64,000 bases of DNA from Formosa sp. Hel3_A1_48 (GTDB taxonomy: Bacteria; Bacteroidota; Bacteroidia; Flavobacteriales; Flavobacteriaceae), in assembly GCF_001735715.1 (NCBI RefSeq), contig NZ_CP017259.1:1423501-1487500 (forward strand). Reading direction: 5' to 3'. The notes under the pieces are model-generated. The model did not search any database and was not told the origin of the DNA. It saw only the letters and a list, made by a program, of their open reading frames with translations. Positions 47,572-56,776 of the stretch are shown here, piece by piece; position 1 is the stretch's first letter; every line of letters starts with the position of its first letter. The position numbers were made by a program, and so were the translations under genes.

Positions 47572-48348
47572 ATGAAAAAATTATTTCCAATTCTAGCTAT
47601 CGCCCTAACGATGGCATTCGGGTCTGTATACGCAAGTACAAACACGAACATGAACACAACGACAACAACAATTGTTAGTCCAGTTCAAGATGATGCTTCT
47701 GCTGAACAAGTAGAGTCTTTAGGATTTCATCAAGAACTTAAGAAACGATTTATTGAAGGTGGTCCTGGATTCATGGGCATCGTTTTGTTATGTCTTATTT
47801 TAGGATTAGCCATAGCAATCGAAAGAATTATTTTCTTGAACCTCTCAACAACAAATACTAAAAAGTTAACTGAAGATGTAGAAGAAGCACTAGCTTCTGG
47901 GGGTGTGGAAGCCGCTAAAGAAGTATGTAGAAACACCAAAGGGCCAATTGCATCAATTTTTTATCAAGGTCTTGATCGTTCCAATGAAGATTTAGACGCA
48001 GCTGAAAAAGCCGTTGTTGCTTATGGTGGTGTTCAAATGGGACAATTAGAAAAGAACGTTTCCTGGATTTCATTGTTTATTGCTTTGGCGCCAATGCTTG
48101 GTTTTATGGGAACTGTAATTGGGATGATTCAAGCATTCGATAAAATTGAAGCTGCTGGAGATATGCAGCCATCGCTTGTTGCTGGAGGGATTAAAGTAGC
48201 ACTTCTAACAACAGTATTTGGTCTTATCGTTGCAATTATATTACAGATTTTTTACAACTATATTATAGCAAAAATTGATAGCATTGTAAATAACATGGAA
48301 GACGCTTCTATATCATTGATGGATATACTTGTAAAGAACAAAAAATAA
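47572..48348 (+). CDS. exbB: ExbB/TolQ/MotA-type proton channel
   Basis: 258 residues. An extra N-terminal hydrophobic segment resembling a signal peptide (FPILAIALTMAFGSVYA) and a short linker come first. A membrane helix near 64-82 then precedes the family core, with two helices in the C-terminal half (SLFIALAPMLGFMGTVIGMIQAF and VALLTTVFGLIVAIILQIFYNYI). With ExbD it forms the proton-driven motor for TonB. It is first of a four-gene cluster. Confidence 0.93.
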   Translation: MKKLFPILAIALTMAFGSVYASTNTNMNTTTTTIVSPVQDDASAEQVESLGFHQELKKRFIEGGPGFMGIVLLCLILGLAIAIERIIFLNLSTTNTKKLTEDVEEALASGGVEAAKEVCRNTKGPIASIFYQGLDRSNEDLDAAEKAVVAYGGVQMGQLEKNVSWISLFIALAPMLGFMGTVIGMIQAFDKIEAAGDMQPSLVAGGIKVALLTTVFGLIVAIILQIFYNYIIAKIDSIVNNMEDASISLMDILVKNKK

Positions 48349-48383
48349 CTCTACATAACTCATACTAAATCAAATAAATAATT

Positions 48384-48824
48384 ATGGATTTACAAAAATT
48401 ATTAAAGATTGTAGCTGCAGTTATAGGAGTCCTGTCTATCGTTTTTCTTATAAGTATCATCTCTACAGGTGATGATGCAATTAAAGCTGGAGAAGCCTCA
48501 ACGAGTGTAAGTACTTTTATGTATGTAGCTTATTTTATATTAGCTGTTGCTGTTTTGGCCGTAGTGATTTTTACTGTCCTCAACTTGGTATCAAATTCAG
48601 TAGGATTAAGAAATACACTAATCTCAGTTGGTGCTTTTTTAGTGGTGGCTCTAATTTGTTATTTCATTGCTTCTGGAACAGAAACGGTTCTAAAAGACGG
48701 CTCTATCCTTACAGAAGGACAATCTAAGCTTGTTGGAGCGGGACTATATTTGTTCTATACTTTAGGGTTTGTTGCAGCTCTTACAATGCTGGTCTTCGGT
48801 ATTAAAAAAACTCTTAATAAGTAA
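48384..48824 (+). CDS. Four-helix membrane protein in the exb cluster
   Basis: 146 residues, about four transmembrane helices (near 6-27, 43-70, 78-95 and 113-141). No known domain is recognised. It lies 35 bases after exbB and 2 bases before the first exbD, so it is cotranscribed with the TonB-energising motor and may be an accessory subunit. This is inferred from position only. Confidence 0.8.
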   Translation: MDLQKLLKIVAAVIGVLSIVFLISIISTGDDAIKAGEASTSVSTFMYVAYFILAVAVLAVVIFTVLNLVSNSVGLRNTLISVGAFLVVALICYFIASGTETVLKDGSILTEGQSKLVGAGLYLFYTLGFVAALTMLVFGIKKTLNK

Positions 48825-48826
48825 TT

Positions 48827-49429
48827 ATGGCTAAACGATCTGCACCAGAAGTTAATGCAGGCTCAATGGCCGACATTGCTTTTTTATTGTTAATATTTTT
48901 CTTGGTAACAACGACCATAGAAAAGGATTCGGGCATCAATCGAAAACTTCCACCAATGGAAGAAATAGAACCACCAATTATCAAGCAGAAAAATATATTC
49001 ACGGTATTATTAAACGGAAAAGATCAATTGCTCGTTGAAGATGAACTCATGGAAATTGACGACTTGCGCGTTGCTGCCGTAGAGTTTTTGGATAATAATG
49101 GCGATAAAACATGCGATTATTGTCAAGGTAAAAAAGACCCCTCTTCGTCTGATAACCCTGATAAAGCAATTATATCTTTGAAAAACGAACGCGAAACATC
49201 GTATGCTGCATATATATCAGTACAAAATGAATTGGTTGCTGCTTACAATGTTTTAAGAAACAGACGCGCATTAGAAATTGGTCCAGGGCGAGGATTCAGA
49301 GATATGAATTTTGTAGAAATGCAAAAAAATTATAAAGATGCTCGATTTGTTGGAAACAAAGAGAAACTCAAAGCATTGATTGATCAAATCAAGTTAGAGT
49401 TTCCTCAAAAACTATCGGAGGTACAGTAG
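48827..49429 (+). CDS. exbD: ExbD/TolR family protein, first copy, with CxxC loop
   Basis: 200 residues. One transmembrane helix with conserved proton-carrying Asp16 (MADIAFLLLIFFLVTTT), then a periplasmic domain. An insertion around residues 90-125 contains CDYC (C96, C99) and a Ser/Asp/Lys-rich stretch that usual ExbD proteins (about 140 residues) lack. The start is 2 bases after the upstream membrane-protein gene. A second, more standard copy follows after 28 bases. Confidence 0.92.
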   Translation: MAKRSAPEVNAGSMADIAFLLLIFFLVTTTIEKDSGINRKLPPMEEIEPPIIKQKNIFTVLLNGKDQLLVEDELMEIDDLRVAAVEFLDNNGDKTCDYCQGKKDPSSSDNPDKAIISLKNERETSYAAYISVQNELVAAYNVLRNRRALEIGPGRGFRDMNFVEMQKNYKDARFVGNKEKLKALIDQIKLEFPQKLSEVQ

Positions 49430-49457
49430 TAGTTTCACTATTTAAATAAAACAAAAG

Positions 49458-49937
49458 ATGTCAAAATTTAAAAAGAAAAAAGACGGAGGACTTCCTGCAA
49501 TTTCTACAGCTTCTCTTCCAGATATTGTATTCATGTTGCTGTTCTTCTTTATGGTTGCTACTGTGATGCGTGAGAACTCATTAAAAATACAAAATTCACT
49601 TCCCGTAGCTAATCAGGTTGAAAAACTAGACAAGAAAAATCCAGTGAGTTATATATACATGGGTAAACCAAGTTCAGGTTACGAAAAATTTGGATCAGAA
49701 GCCCGTATACAGCTCAACGATCAATTTGCCTCTCTATCTGAGGTTAGTGCATTTGTAAGCGCTGAAAGAGCTGCTTTGCGTGAGGAATTAATCCCTTTTT
49801 TAACGATAGCACTTAAGGTGGATCGAGAAGCAAATATGGGTATTGTTGGTGATGTTAAGCAAGAACTTAGAAAAGTTAATGCATTAAAAATAAACTATAC
49901 AACTGGTGTTGGAGATGTTTCTTCTAATATGAATTAA
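49458..49937 (+). CDS. ExbD/TolR family protein, second copy
   Basis: 159 residues. A basic N terminus and one transmembrane helix with the conserved Asp (ASLPDIVFMLLFFFMVATV) precede the periplasmic domain ending with VRKVNALKINYTTG-like strands. Two different ExbD proteins next to one ExbB is common in Bacteroidota and suggests a mixed motor stator. It ends at a strong terminator (49963-49996). Confidence 0.92.
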   Translation: MSKFKKKKDGGLPAISTASLPDIVFMLLFFFMVATVMRENSLKIQNSLPVANQVEKLDKKNPVSYIYMGKPSSGYEKFGSEARIQLNDQFASLSEVSAFVSAERAALREELIPFLTIALKVDREANMGIVGDVKQELRKVNALKINYTTGVGDVSSNMN

Positions 49938-49962
49938 ATTTCACCAACTATTTTATTCATTT

Positions 49963-49996
49963 AAAAAAAGGCATTCAATATTGAATGCCTTTTTTT
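49963..49996 (+). terminator. Terminator of the exb cluster, perfect palindrome
   Basis: Seven A's plus GGCATTCAAT (49963-49979) are followed directly by the exact reverse complement ATTGAATGCC and seven T's (49980-49996). It can act on both strands. Confidence 0.9.
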
Positions 49997-50025
49997 GTAC
50001 ATTTAATTTTTTGAATCTTTTCCTT

Positions 50026-50703
50026 ATGAAATATACAATCATTACGGGCTTTTTTTTAATTCATTTTATGGGTCTTTGGGCACAAACCACTATTGGCGAC
50101 TCTGACGCATTGTACAGAGAAGATCAATTTTATTTTGGACTTACCTATAATACATTTTCAGATACACCAAATAGTTTCAGTCAATCCGGATTTTCACCAG
50201 GACTTAAATTGGGGTTCATTAGAGATTTTCCCATCAACTCCAAACGTACAATTGCAATTGCCCTTGGATTAGGCTATGCGTTCAATACATATTCTGAAAA
50301 TATTAAGATTACTAAATTGGCTGATGTTTTTCAGTATGAAATTGTAAATGCCAACTCGTTCAAGAAAAATAGATTTTCTCATCACGGGATTGAGATTCCA
50401 CTCGAGTTTCGTTGGCGCACATCAAGTCCTCAAGAATATAAATTTTGGAGAATATACGCCGGGTTTAAGGCTAGCTATGTTTTTGCGTCAAATTACCTTT
50501 TTGAAAACAGTGCGGGGAGAACAAGATTAGACCATCTAAACCTTAATCCTTGGCAATATGGTTTGACACTTAGTTTAGGATACAACAATTGGAATGGATA
50601 CTTGTATTATGGGTTAAATCCTATGTTTAGAGATGCCTATGTTGATCAAGATGAATTAGAATTAAAATCCGTTAAAATCGGTTTAATGTTTTACTTTTTG
50701 TAA
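50026..50703 (+). CDS. Outer-membrane beta-barrel protein, PorT-like
   Basis: 225 residues. Signal peptide (YTIITGFFLIHFMGLWAQ), then alternating aromatic strands typical of an eight-stranded barrel (PF13568-like), ending with VKIGLMFYFL. The PorT/SprT component of type IX secretion has this size and layout, but the true porT usually sits beside ubiE, so I do not assign the name. I start at ATG 50026; the open frame upstream runs into the terminator. Confidence 0.75.
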   Translation: MKYTIITGFFLIHFMGLWAQTTIGDSDALYREDQFYFGLTYNTFSDTPNSFSQSGFSPGLKLGFIRDFPINSKRTIAIALGLGYAFNTYSENIKITKLADVFQYEIVNANSFKKNRFSHHGIEIPLEFRWRTSSPQEYKFWRIYAGFKASYVFASNYLFENSAGRTRLDHLNLNPWQYGLTLSLGYNNWNGYLYYGLNPMFRDAYVDQDELELKSVKIGLMFYFL

Positions 50704-50798
50704 TCTAATATTAGAGCCTAATCTATTTATACACGCTAGTGAACTGGGACTCAATCAAATTACACATTTTAACACATAACAATTAGGCTAAAATTTAG

Positions 50799-50806
50799 TA
50801 ATTTTG
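50799..50806 (+). promoter_or_regulatory. -7 element of ileS
   Basis: TAATTTTG matches TAnnTTTG. It overlaps the upstream in-frame ATG at 50804, which argues for translation from ATG 50825. Confidence 0.55.
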
Positions 50807-50824
50807 CGGACTAATTGTATAAGC

Positions 50825-53800
50825 ATGAGCGTGATATTTCCGGAGCACAAAGGATTAAACCTACCTAAGCTAGCAGATGAGCTGTTGGACTATTGGAAAG
50901 AACATCAAATTTTTGAAGAAAGTATTTCGTCTCGGGAAGGCCAAACACCGTATGTATTTTTTGAAGGCCCGCCATCTGCTAATGGGCTACCAGGTGTTCA
51001 CCATGTTCTGGCACGTGCCATAAAAGATATTTTTCCGCGCTACAAAACCATGAAAGGATTTCAAGTCAAACGAAAAGCTGGCTGGGACACACATGGGCTT
51101 CCAATTGAGTTGGGCGTAGAAAAAGAGCTAGGCATAACAAAAGAAGATATCGGCAAGACAATTTCTGTTGAAGACTACAATGCTGCATGTAGAAAAGCGG
51201 TAATGCGTTATACTGATGTTTGGAATGACCTTACCGAAAAAATGGGGTATTGGGTGAATATGGACGATCCTTATGTGACTTATGACCCTAAATACATGGA
51301 AAGTGTTTGGTGGTTGTTGAAAGAAATCTATACCAAAAACTTATTATACAAAGGCTACACCATTCAGCCGTATTCTCCCAAAGCCGGAACAGGGCTTAGC
51401 TCGCATGAGCTGAATCAACCAGGAACTTACCAAGATGTTACGGACACCACTGTTGTTGCTCAATTTAAAGCGCTACAGGAATCTCTCCCTGAATGCTTAC
51501 AAAACCAAGGAGAAATTCATTTTTTGGCCTGGACAACAACTCCGTGGACACTTCCTAGTAATACGGCTCTAACTGTTGGTTTAAAAATTGAATATGTTCT
51601 TGTAAAAACGTATAATCAATATACATTTGAGCCTATAACTGTAGTTTTGGCGAAAGCTTTGATTGGGAAACAATTTTCTGGAAAATTTAGCCAAGTTGAA
51701 TCTTTAGAGGAATTAGAGAACTACAATAAAGAAGACAAAACAATTCCTTTTTTAGAGATAAAATCTTTTCTTGGTGCGGATTTAGTAGGTGTTAAATACG
51801 AGCAACTGCTTCAGTATGCTTTGCCCAACGACAATCCAGAACATGCGTTTCGTATTATAGCAGGCGATTTTGTAACAACAGAAGACGGAACAGGGATCGT
51901 ACATACAGCGCCTACATTTGGGGCTGATGACGCCATAGCTGCAAAGCAAGCAACACCTGAAATACCTCCACTTTTAGTTAAAGATGAAAGCGATAATTTG
52001 GTTCCTTTAGTAGATTTGCAAGGTCGTTTTCGAAAAGAAGTCAAAGACTTTGCTGGGCGTTACGTCAAGAACGAATATTATCACAAAGGTGAAGCGCCAC
52101 AAAAATCTGTAGATGTAGAATTGGCGATCAAGCTTAAGATTGAAAATAAAGCTTTTAAAGTTGAAAAATACAAACACAGTTATCCAAATTGTTGGCGTAC
52201 CGATAAGCCAATTTTATATTATCCTTTAGATTCTTGGTTTATAAAAATCAGTGAAGTTAAAAAACGCATGTTTGATTTAAATCAGACCATCAATTGGAAG
52301 CCAAAAAGTACGGGTGAAGGGCGTTTTGGTAATTGGCTTGCCAATGCCAATGATTGGAATCTTTCACGCTCGCGTTATTGGGGTATTCCATTGCCTATCT
52401 GGCGTTCTGAAGACGGAAAAGAAGAAATTTGTATCGGCTCTGTAAAAGAACTAAAAGACGAAATGCAAAAATCTGTGGCGGCTGGATTAATGGTTAAGGA
52501 TATTTTTGATGATTTCATAGTCGATGACTATTCCGATCAAAATTATTCTAAAATAGATTTGCATAAAAATATTGTGGATTCTATTGTGTTTGTGTCCCCT
52601 TCTGGACAGCCAATGTACCGGGAAAGTGATCTCATAGACGTTTGGTTTGACTCAGGGAGCATGCCTTACGCTCAGTGGCATTACCCATTTGAAAACAAAA
52701 ATCTTATTGATGAAAACAAGGCCTTCCCAGCAGATTTTATTGCTGAGGGAGTTGACCAAACACGTGGTTGGTTTTACACATTACATGCTATTGGTACTAT
52801 GGTTTTTGACTCTGTGGCGTATAAAAATGTTGTCTCAAACGGATTAGTTTTAGATAAAAATGGGCAAAAAATGTCGAAACGTCTAGGCAATGCGACTGAT
52901 CCTTTTGAAACATTGGCCACCTATGGACCCGATGCTACTCGTTGGTACATGATTAGTAATGCTAATCCGTGGGATAACCTGAAGTTCGATATTGAAGGAA
53001 TTGAGGAAGTCAAGCGAAAGTTTTTTGGCACTTTGTTCAATACCTATTCCTTTTTCACCCTCTACGCAAACATAGATCAATTTAAATATACGGAAACTGA
53101 TATACCACTAGCGGAACGTCCTGAGATAGACCGTTGGATCTTATCTGAGCTTAACACCCTCATTACAAAAGTAGATGAATATTATGCGGATTATGAACCT
53201 ACAAAAGCCGCAAGAATAATATCAGAATTTACACAGGAATACCTCAGTAATTGGTTTGTTAGACTCAGCAGGAGACGTTTTTGGAAAGGAGATTATCAAA
53301 AGGATAAAATATCTGCTTACCAGACGTTATTCACTTGTATGCTTACTATTTCAAAACTAGGTGCGCCAATTGCTCCTTTTTATATGGATCGTTTGTATTT
53401 GGATCTTATTCAGCATACGGGCAAAGAAGCCTTTAAGAGTGTTCATTTAGCAGAATTCCCTAAGGCCAATACTGTGATGATCGACAAAGCTCTTGAAAGT
53501 AAAATGGCTCAAGCTCAATTGATATCTTCGTTAGTTTTATCCCTTAGGGCAAAAGAGAAAATAAAAGTACGTCAGCCCCTGCAAAAAATTATGATCCCTG
53601 TAGCGTCTGCTGAACAAAAGGAAGAAATATTGGCAATTTCTGACCTCATTAAGCATGAGGTTAATATTAAAGAAATCGAACTTCTAGAAGATGCCTCAGA
53701 TATTTTAGTTAAACAAATTAAACCCAATTTTAAAGTATTAGGGCCTAGGTTTGGTAAGGACATGAGGTTTGTATCAACTGCTGTACAGAACTTGGATGCA

Positions 53801-54232
53801 GATGCGATAAAAGAAATTGAAAAACAAGGTCATTTAGAGGTTGAAATTAACGGAAAATTTAGTACATTGGAACTCAGTGATGTAGAAATTACATCACAAG
53901 ATATTGAAGGTTGGCTTGTGGCTAATCAAGGTGCAGTGACCGTGGCACTGGATGTTACTATCACTGAATCCTTAAGAGAGGAAGGTATAGCTCGTGAGCT
54001 GGTGAATCGAATTCAGAATTTAAGAAAAGATTCAGGATTTGAACTCACAGACCACATAGATGTATTTTTAGTGCATGAAACGAGCATGCACAAAGCCATC
54101 CAAACCAATTTAGATTATATTAAAGTAGAAACACTAACACATACATTACACGAAGTTAATCAACTTGATGAGGGAATAGAGATAGATTTTGACGATATTT
54201 CCACCAAGTTATTTATTAAAAAACACAATTAA
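50825..54232 (+). CDS. ileS: Isoleucyl-tRNA synthetase, type 2-like with GVHH motif
   Basis: Class I aminoacyl-tRNA synthetase of 1135 residues. At the place of the HIGH signature the protein reads GVHH (57-60, in ANGLPGVHHVLAR). KMSKR is at 682-686. The large editing domain (about 190-430) includes TTPWTLPSNTAL. The C-terminal zinc finger of E. coli-type IleRS is absent, and the C terminus is of the longer eukaryote-like type. The start at 50825 is chosen because the seven upstream codons overlap the promoter box. It is followed after 11 bases by a DksA/TraR-like gene and then lspA. Confidence 0.95.
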   Translation: MSVIFPEHKGLNLPKLADELLDYWKEHQIFEESISSREGQTPYVFFEGPPSANGLPGVHHVLARAIKDIFPRYKTMKGFQVKRKAGWDTHGLPIELGVEKELGITKEDIGKTISVEDYNAACRKAVMRYTDVWNDLTEKMGYWVNMDDPYVTYDPKYMESVWWLLKEIYTKNLLYKGYTIQPYSPKAGTGLSSHELNQPGTYQDVTDTTVVAQFKALQESLPECLQNQGEIHFLAWTTTPWTLPSNTALTVGLKIEYVLVKTYNQYTFEPITVVLAKALIGKQFSGKFSQVESLEELENYNKEDKTIPFLEIKSFLGADLVGVKYEQLLQYALPNDNPEHAFRIIAGDFVTTEDGTGIVHTAPTFGADDAIAAKQATPEIPPLLVKDESDNLVPLVDLQGRFRKEVKDFAGRYVKNEYYHKGEAPQKSVDVELAIKLKIENKAFKVEKYKHSYPNCWRTDKPILYYPLDSWFIKISEVKKRMFDLNQTINWKPKSTGEGRFGNWLANANDWNLSRSRYWGIPLPIWRSEDGKEEICIGSVKELKDEMQKSVAAGLMVKDIFDDFIVDDYSDQNYSKIDLHKNIVDSIVFVSPSGQPMYRESDLIDVWFDSGSMPYAQWHYPFENKNLIDENKAFPADFIAEGVDQTRGWFYTLHAIGTMVFDSVAYKNVVSNGLVLDKNGQKMSKRLGNATDPFETLATYGPDATRWYMISNANPWDNLKFDIEGIEEVKRKFFGTLFNTYSFFTLYANIDQFKYTETDIPLAERPEIDRWILSELNTLITKVDEYYADYEPTKAARIISEFTQEYLSNWFVRLSRRRFWKGDYQKDKISAYQTLFTCMLTISKLGAPIAPFYMDRLYLDLIQHTGKEAFKSVHLAEFPKANTVMIDKALESKMAQAQLISSLVLSLRAKEKIKVRQPLQKIMIPVASAEQKEEILAISDLIKHEVNIKEIELLEDASDILVKQIKPNFKVLGPRFGKDMRFVSTAVQNLDADAIKEIEKQGHLEVEINGKFSTLELSDVEITSQDIEGWLVANQGAVTVALDVTITESLREEGIARELVNRIQNLRKDSGFELTDHIDVFLVHETSMHKAIQTNLDYIKVETLTHTLHEVNQLDEGIEIDFDDISTKLFIKKHN

Positions 54233-54243
54233 ATACGCTGATT

Positions 54244-54621
54244 ATGGAAAAAACTAACCGATATTCAGACAATGAACTTGAAGAATTCAAAGCCCTGATT
54301 CAAAAGAAAATTGAGAAGGCTCAGCATGATTTAGAACTTATTAAAAGCGCCTATATGAATGATTTAAATAACGGGACAGAGGATACCTCGCCAACATTTA
54401 AAGCATTTGATGAAGGAAGTCAAGTCATGAGTAAAGAATCTAATGCACAATTGGCTATTCGTCAGGAGAAATTCATTCGTGATTTAAGGAATGCACTTAT
54501 AAGAATTCAAAATAAAACATACGGAGTTTGTCGAGTTACAGGTAAACTCATCAACAAAAAGCGTTTGGAGCTAGTACCTCATGCGACTTTAAGTATTGAA
54601 GCGAAGAATATGCAGCGATAG
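54244..54621 (+). CDS. DksA/TraR-like protein with lost zinc-finger cysteines
   Basis: 125 residues. N-terminal coiled-coil (KALIQKKIEKAQHDLELIK) and a C-terminal segment aligned with the DksA zinc finger (YGVCRVTGKLINKKRLELVPHATLSIEA). Of the four zinc cysteines only C96 remains; the others read T99, S117 and A120. Relatives without zinc ligands are common in Bacteroidota. A role at the RNA polymerase secondary channel is possible. It lies between ileS and lspA with a 1-base gap to lspA. Confidence 0.85.
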   Translation: MEKTNRYSDNELEEFKALIQKKIEKAQHDLELIKSAYMNDLNNGTEDTSPTFKAFDEGSQVMSKESNAQLAIRQEKFIRDLRNALIRIQNKTYGVCRVTGKLINKKRLELVPHATLSIEAKNMQR

Positions 54622-54622
54622 G

Positions 54623-55240
54623 ATGTCAAAAAAGAATGTCCTTATTGTTATTCTTTTAGTTTTATTTGTAGACCAAGTCACCAAAATATACATCAAAACC
54701 CATTTTGAGCTTGGGCAGGAGCTTGTGGTTTTTGACTGGTTTAAAATTTTTTTTGTTGAGAATGACGGCATGGCATGGGGTGCTAAGCTCAGTGACTTTT
54801 CTGCTCATATTTCCGACAAAACAGCTAAATTAGTTCTCACATTATTTAGATTAGTTGCCCTTGCAGCAATTGGTTGTTGGCTGTATACAACTATTAAAAA
54901 AAAATCAGCTCATCATTTAATTTATGCTTTAGCATTGATTTTTTCGGGGGCACTTGGAAATATTATTGACTCTGTTTTTTATGGCGTTATTTTTGATGAT
55001 AGTTTAGGTCAAAAAGCCTCTTTTTTTAGCGAAAACTATTACGGTTCTCTTTTTCATGGAAAAGTAGTTGATATGCTGCACTTTCCTATACTCAAAGGAT
55101 ATTTACCAAATTGGATACCTTTTGTAGGAGGAGAATATTTTACATTTTTTAATCCTGTTTTTAATTTTGCCGATGTAGCTATTAGCACAGGAGTTGGTCT
55201 TTTGTTGGTTTATAATCAGAGAAATTCAAGTTCAAAGTAA
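54623..55240 (+). CDS. lspA: Lipoprotein signal peptidase
   Basis: 205 residues. Cleaves signal peptides of prolipoproteins in the inner membrane. Four transmembrane helices, the N-terminal Asp in VLFVDQVTK, GNIIDS (113-117), and the catalytic pair D150 (VVDML) and D184 (NFADVA). Compared with E. coli there are about 25 extra residues before D150 and about 15 between the two Asp. I start at ATG 54623, one base after the preceding stop; the frame is open upstream but overlaps that gene. Confidence 0.94.
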   Translation: MSKKNVLIVILLVLFVDQVTKIYIKTHFELGQELVVFDWFKIFFVENDGMAWGAKLSDFSAHISDKTAKLVLTLFRLVALAAIGCWLYTTIKKKSAHHLIYALALIFSGALGNIIDSVFYGVIFDDSLGQKASFFSENYYGSLFHGKVVDMLHFPILKGYLPNWIPFVGGEYFTFFNPVFNFADVAISTGVGLLLVYNQRNSSSK

Positions 55241-55244
55241 AACC

Positions 55245-55808
55245 TTAATTAAACTGATAAACCTGATTTGGCGTAATACAGTAGTCGAGTGGAATATCTT
55301 GTGTGCTTTTGTCTTCAATTTCATCCACAGCACCAAAAAATGAAAGCCCAATCTTAATCGCTTTGGGACAAGACTTCAAAAACAAATCATAAAACCCTTT
55401 ACCATATCCAACTCGTTGTCCTTTTTGATCGAAAGCCAAAAGGGGTACAAATATGACTTGAAGTTGTGAATGTTGGATTTGAATGCCATTCTGAGGCTCC
55501 GGAATATTCCAAATATTTGGCTTAATGATAGTATTGTCGCTTAGTAAAAAATGCGTCATTTCACAGCTTGAAATATCACTTTTTGGAACGACAATATGTT
55601 TGTCTTTACCAAATAAAATACTCATAAGTGGCTCAGTTTCAACCTCTTTTAGTGGTTTGATTGTCAAAAATAGATGATAAAAAGAAGCTTCCCATATTGG
55701 TAGCTTTAGGGTTTGATTGGCAATTTTCAAACTCAGCCTATCAATTTCAGATTGGGTTAACGATTTTCGTTTGTGTTTGTAGATTGTTCTTAAATCGCTC
55801 TTGTTCAT
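55245..55808 (-). CDS. 5-formyltetrahydrofolate cyclo-ligase
   Basis: 187 residues. Converts 5-formyl-THF to 5,10-methenyl-THF with ATP. Signature GYGKGFYD at 134-141 and N-terminal KSDLRTIYKHKRKSL. It is the third gene of the rimK operon, overlapping the AstE-like gene by 4 bases (ATGA). It converges on lspA. Confidence 0.9.
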   Translation of the reverse strand: MNKSDLRTIYKHKRKSLTQSEIDRLSLKIANQTLKLPIWEASFYHLFLTIKPLKEVETEPLMSILFGKDKHIVVPKSDISSCEMTHFLLSDNTIIKPNIWNIPEPQNGIQIQHSQLQVIFVPLLAFDQKGQRVGYGKGFYDLFLKSCPKAIKIGLSFFGAVDEIEDKSTQDIPLDYCITPNQVYQFN

Positions 55809-56776
55809 AAACTAAATTTTGTGGAGTAATGAAAAAGAGCATCCCCTTTGTAAACAATTGGATCTTCGTTAATATTAATAATATAACCAGCACAGTCAGC
55901 TTTTATTGATTGATTGAATTTGCCATAGGCATCTGTTATATATCCCAATACAGATTCTTTTTCAACTTTGGAGTTTAGCTTAATTGTGGGGCGGAACATC
56001 CCAGACGCTTTCGCTCTAATCCACTTACTGTCTTTGATGAAAACAATTTCTTTTTTAGGAGCTGAAACCTTAAATTTTGCACCTAACATACCAAGGTGAT
56101 GTAAGATGCGCTTAGCGCCATTGACTCCCGTATTGGTTACTCTAGAATCGATATGGTACGATTTTCCGCCTTCGAAAAGTAAAATTGGTATATTTAGCTT
56201 ATCGCATGCACTTCTAAAAGACTTCGGTATTTTTTTTGAGTAAACAACAAAAGGAGCTCCATATGCTTTTGCCCATTTTTTAAGTTTGGGAACGCCTGCT
56301 ACGATTCTGACTTGTGGGGCATTGAACCGTCCAGCGCCTCCAGTGTGATGATCTATAATAAAATCAACTTGAGGGACAATTTCGGTCATGAGTTTATAAG
56401 CGACTTGACTAGCAAGTGAGCCTGTCTTTGAGCCAGGGAAAACACGATTCAAGTCACGGCCATCCGGAAGTTCTCGTGTTTTGTTTAAAAACCCAAAAAT
56501 ATTTAGTACTGGAATACAGATGATTGTTCCCTTTTTTGGTTTATTGATGCCCTTTGCTATGAGTTGCCTTAAAATTTCAACTCCGTTAACTTCATCGCCA
56601 TGTATACCAGCGGTGAACAATACAACTGGACCAGGCTTTTTGGATCGATTAATAATTACGGGGACATCGACTCGAGTTCGCGTATGCAATTTTGCCACAT
56701 GGAAGTTAATCTCTTTGGATTCACCAGCAGAAACAGCCTCACCTAAAATATGTAGTACAGAGTTATGTTGATTCAT
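55805..56776 (-). CDS. AstE/aspartoacylase-like zinc hydrolase
   Basis: 323 residues of the succinylglutamate desuccinylase/aspartoacylase (M14-like) family. Zinc ligands are H59 and E62 in GIHGDE and H143 or H144 in IDHHTGG, with DLNRVFPG at 108-115. A C-terminal beta domain (150-323) follows. No arginine-succinyl pathway genes are nearby. It starts one base before the end of rimK (TGATG), so its partner is probably RimK, and it may remove glutamate or a related group. Inference. Confidence 0.85.
   Translation of the reverse strand: MNQHNSVLHILGEAVSAGESKEINFHVAKLHTRTRVDVPVIINRSKKPGPVVLFTAGIHGDEVNGVEILRQLIAKGINKPKKGTIICIPVLNIFGFLNKTRELPDGRDLNRVFPGSKTGSLASQVAYKLMTEIVPQVDFIIDHHTGGAGRFNAPQVRIVAGVPKLKKWAKAYGAPFVVYSKKIPKSFRSACDKLNIPILLFEGGKSYHIDSRVTNTGVNGAKRILHHLGMLGAKFKVSAPKKEIVFIKDSKWIRAKASGMFRPTIKLNSKVEKESVLGYITDAYGKFNQSIKADCAGYIININEDPIVYKGDALFHYSTKFSL

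Noticed and set aside
49981-50025. Earlier start for the outer-membrane barrel protein
   Set aside because: The extension lies partly in the terminator palindrome; the signal peptide starts at 50026.
50804-50824. Earlier ATG for IleRS
   Set aside because: It overlaps the TAATTTTG promoter box, so the transcript would not contain it.
50704-50824. T-box or other tRNA-sensing leader before ileS
   Set aside because: The leader after the promoter box is under 20 bases and no antiterminator/terminator pair is present; T-boxes are also not typical of Bacteroidota.
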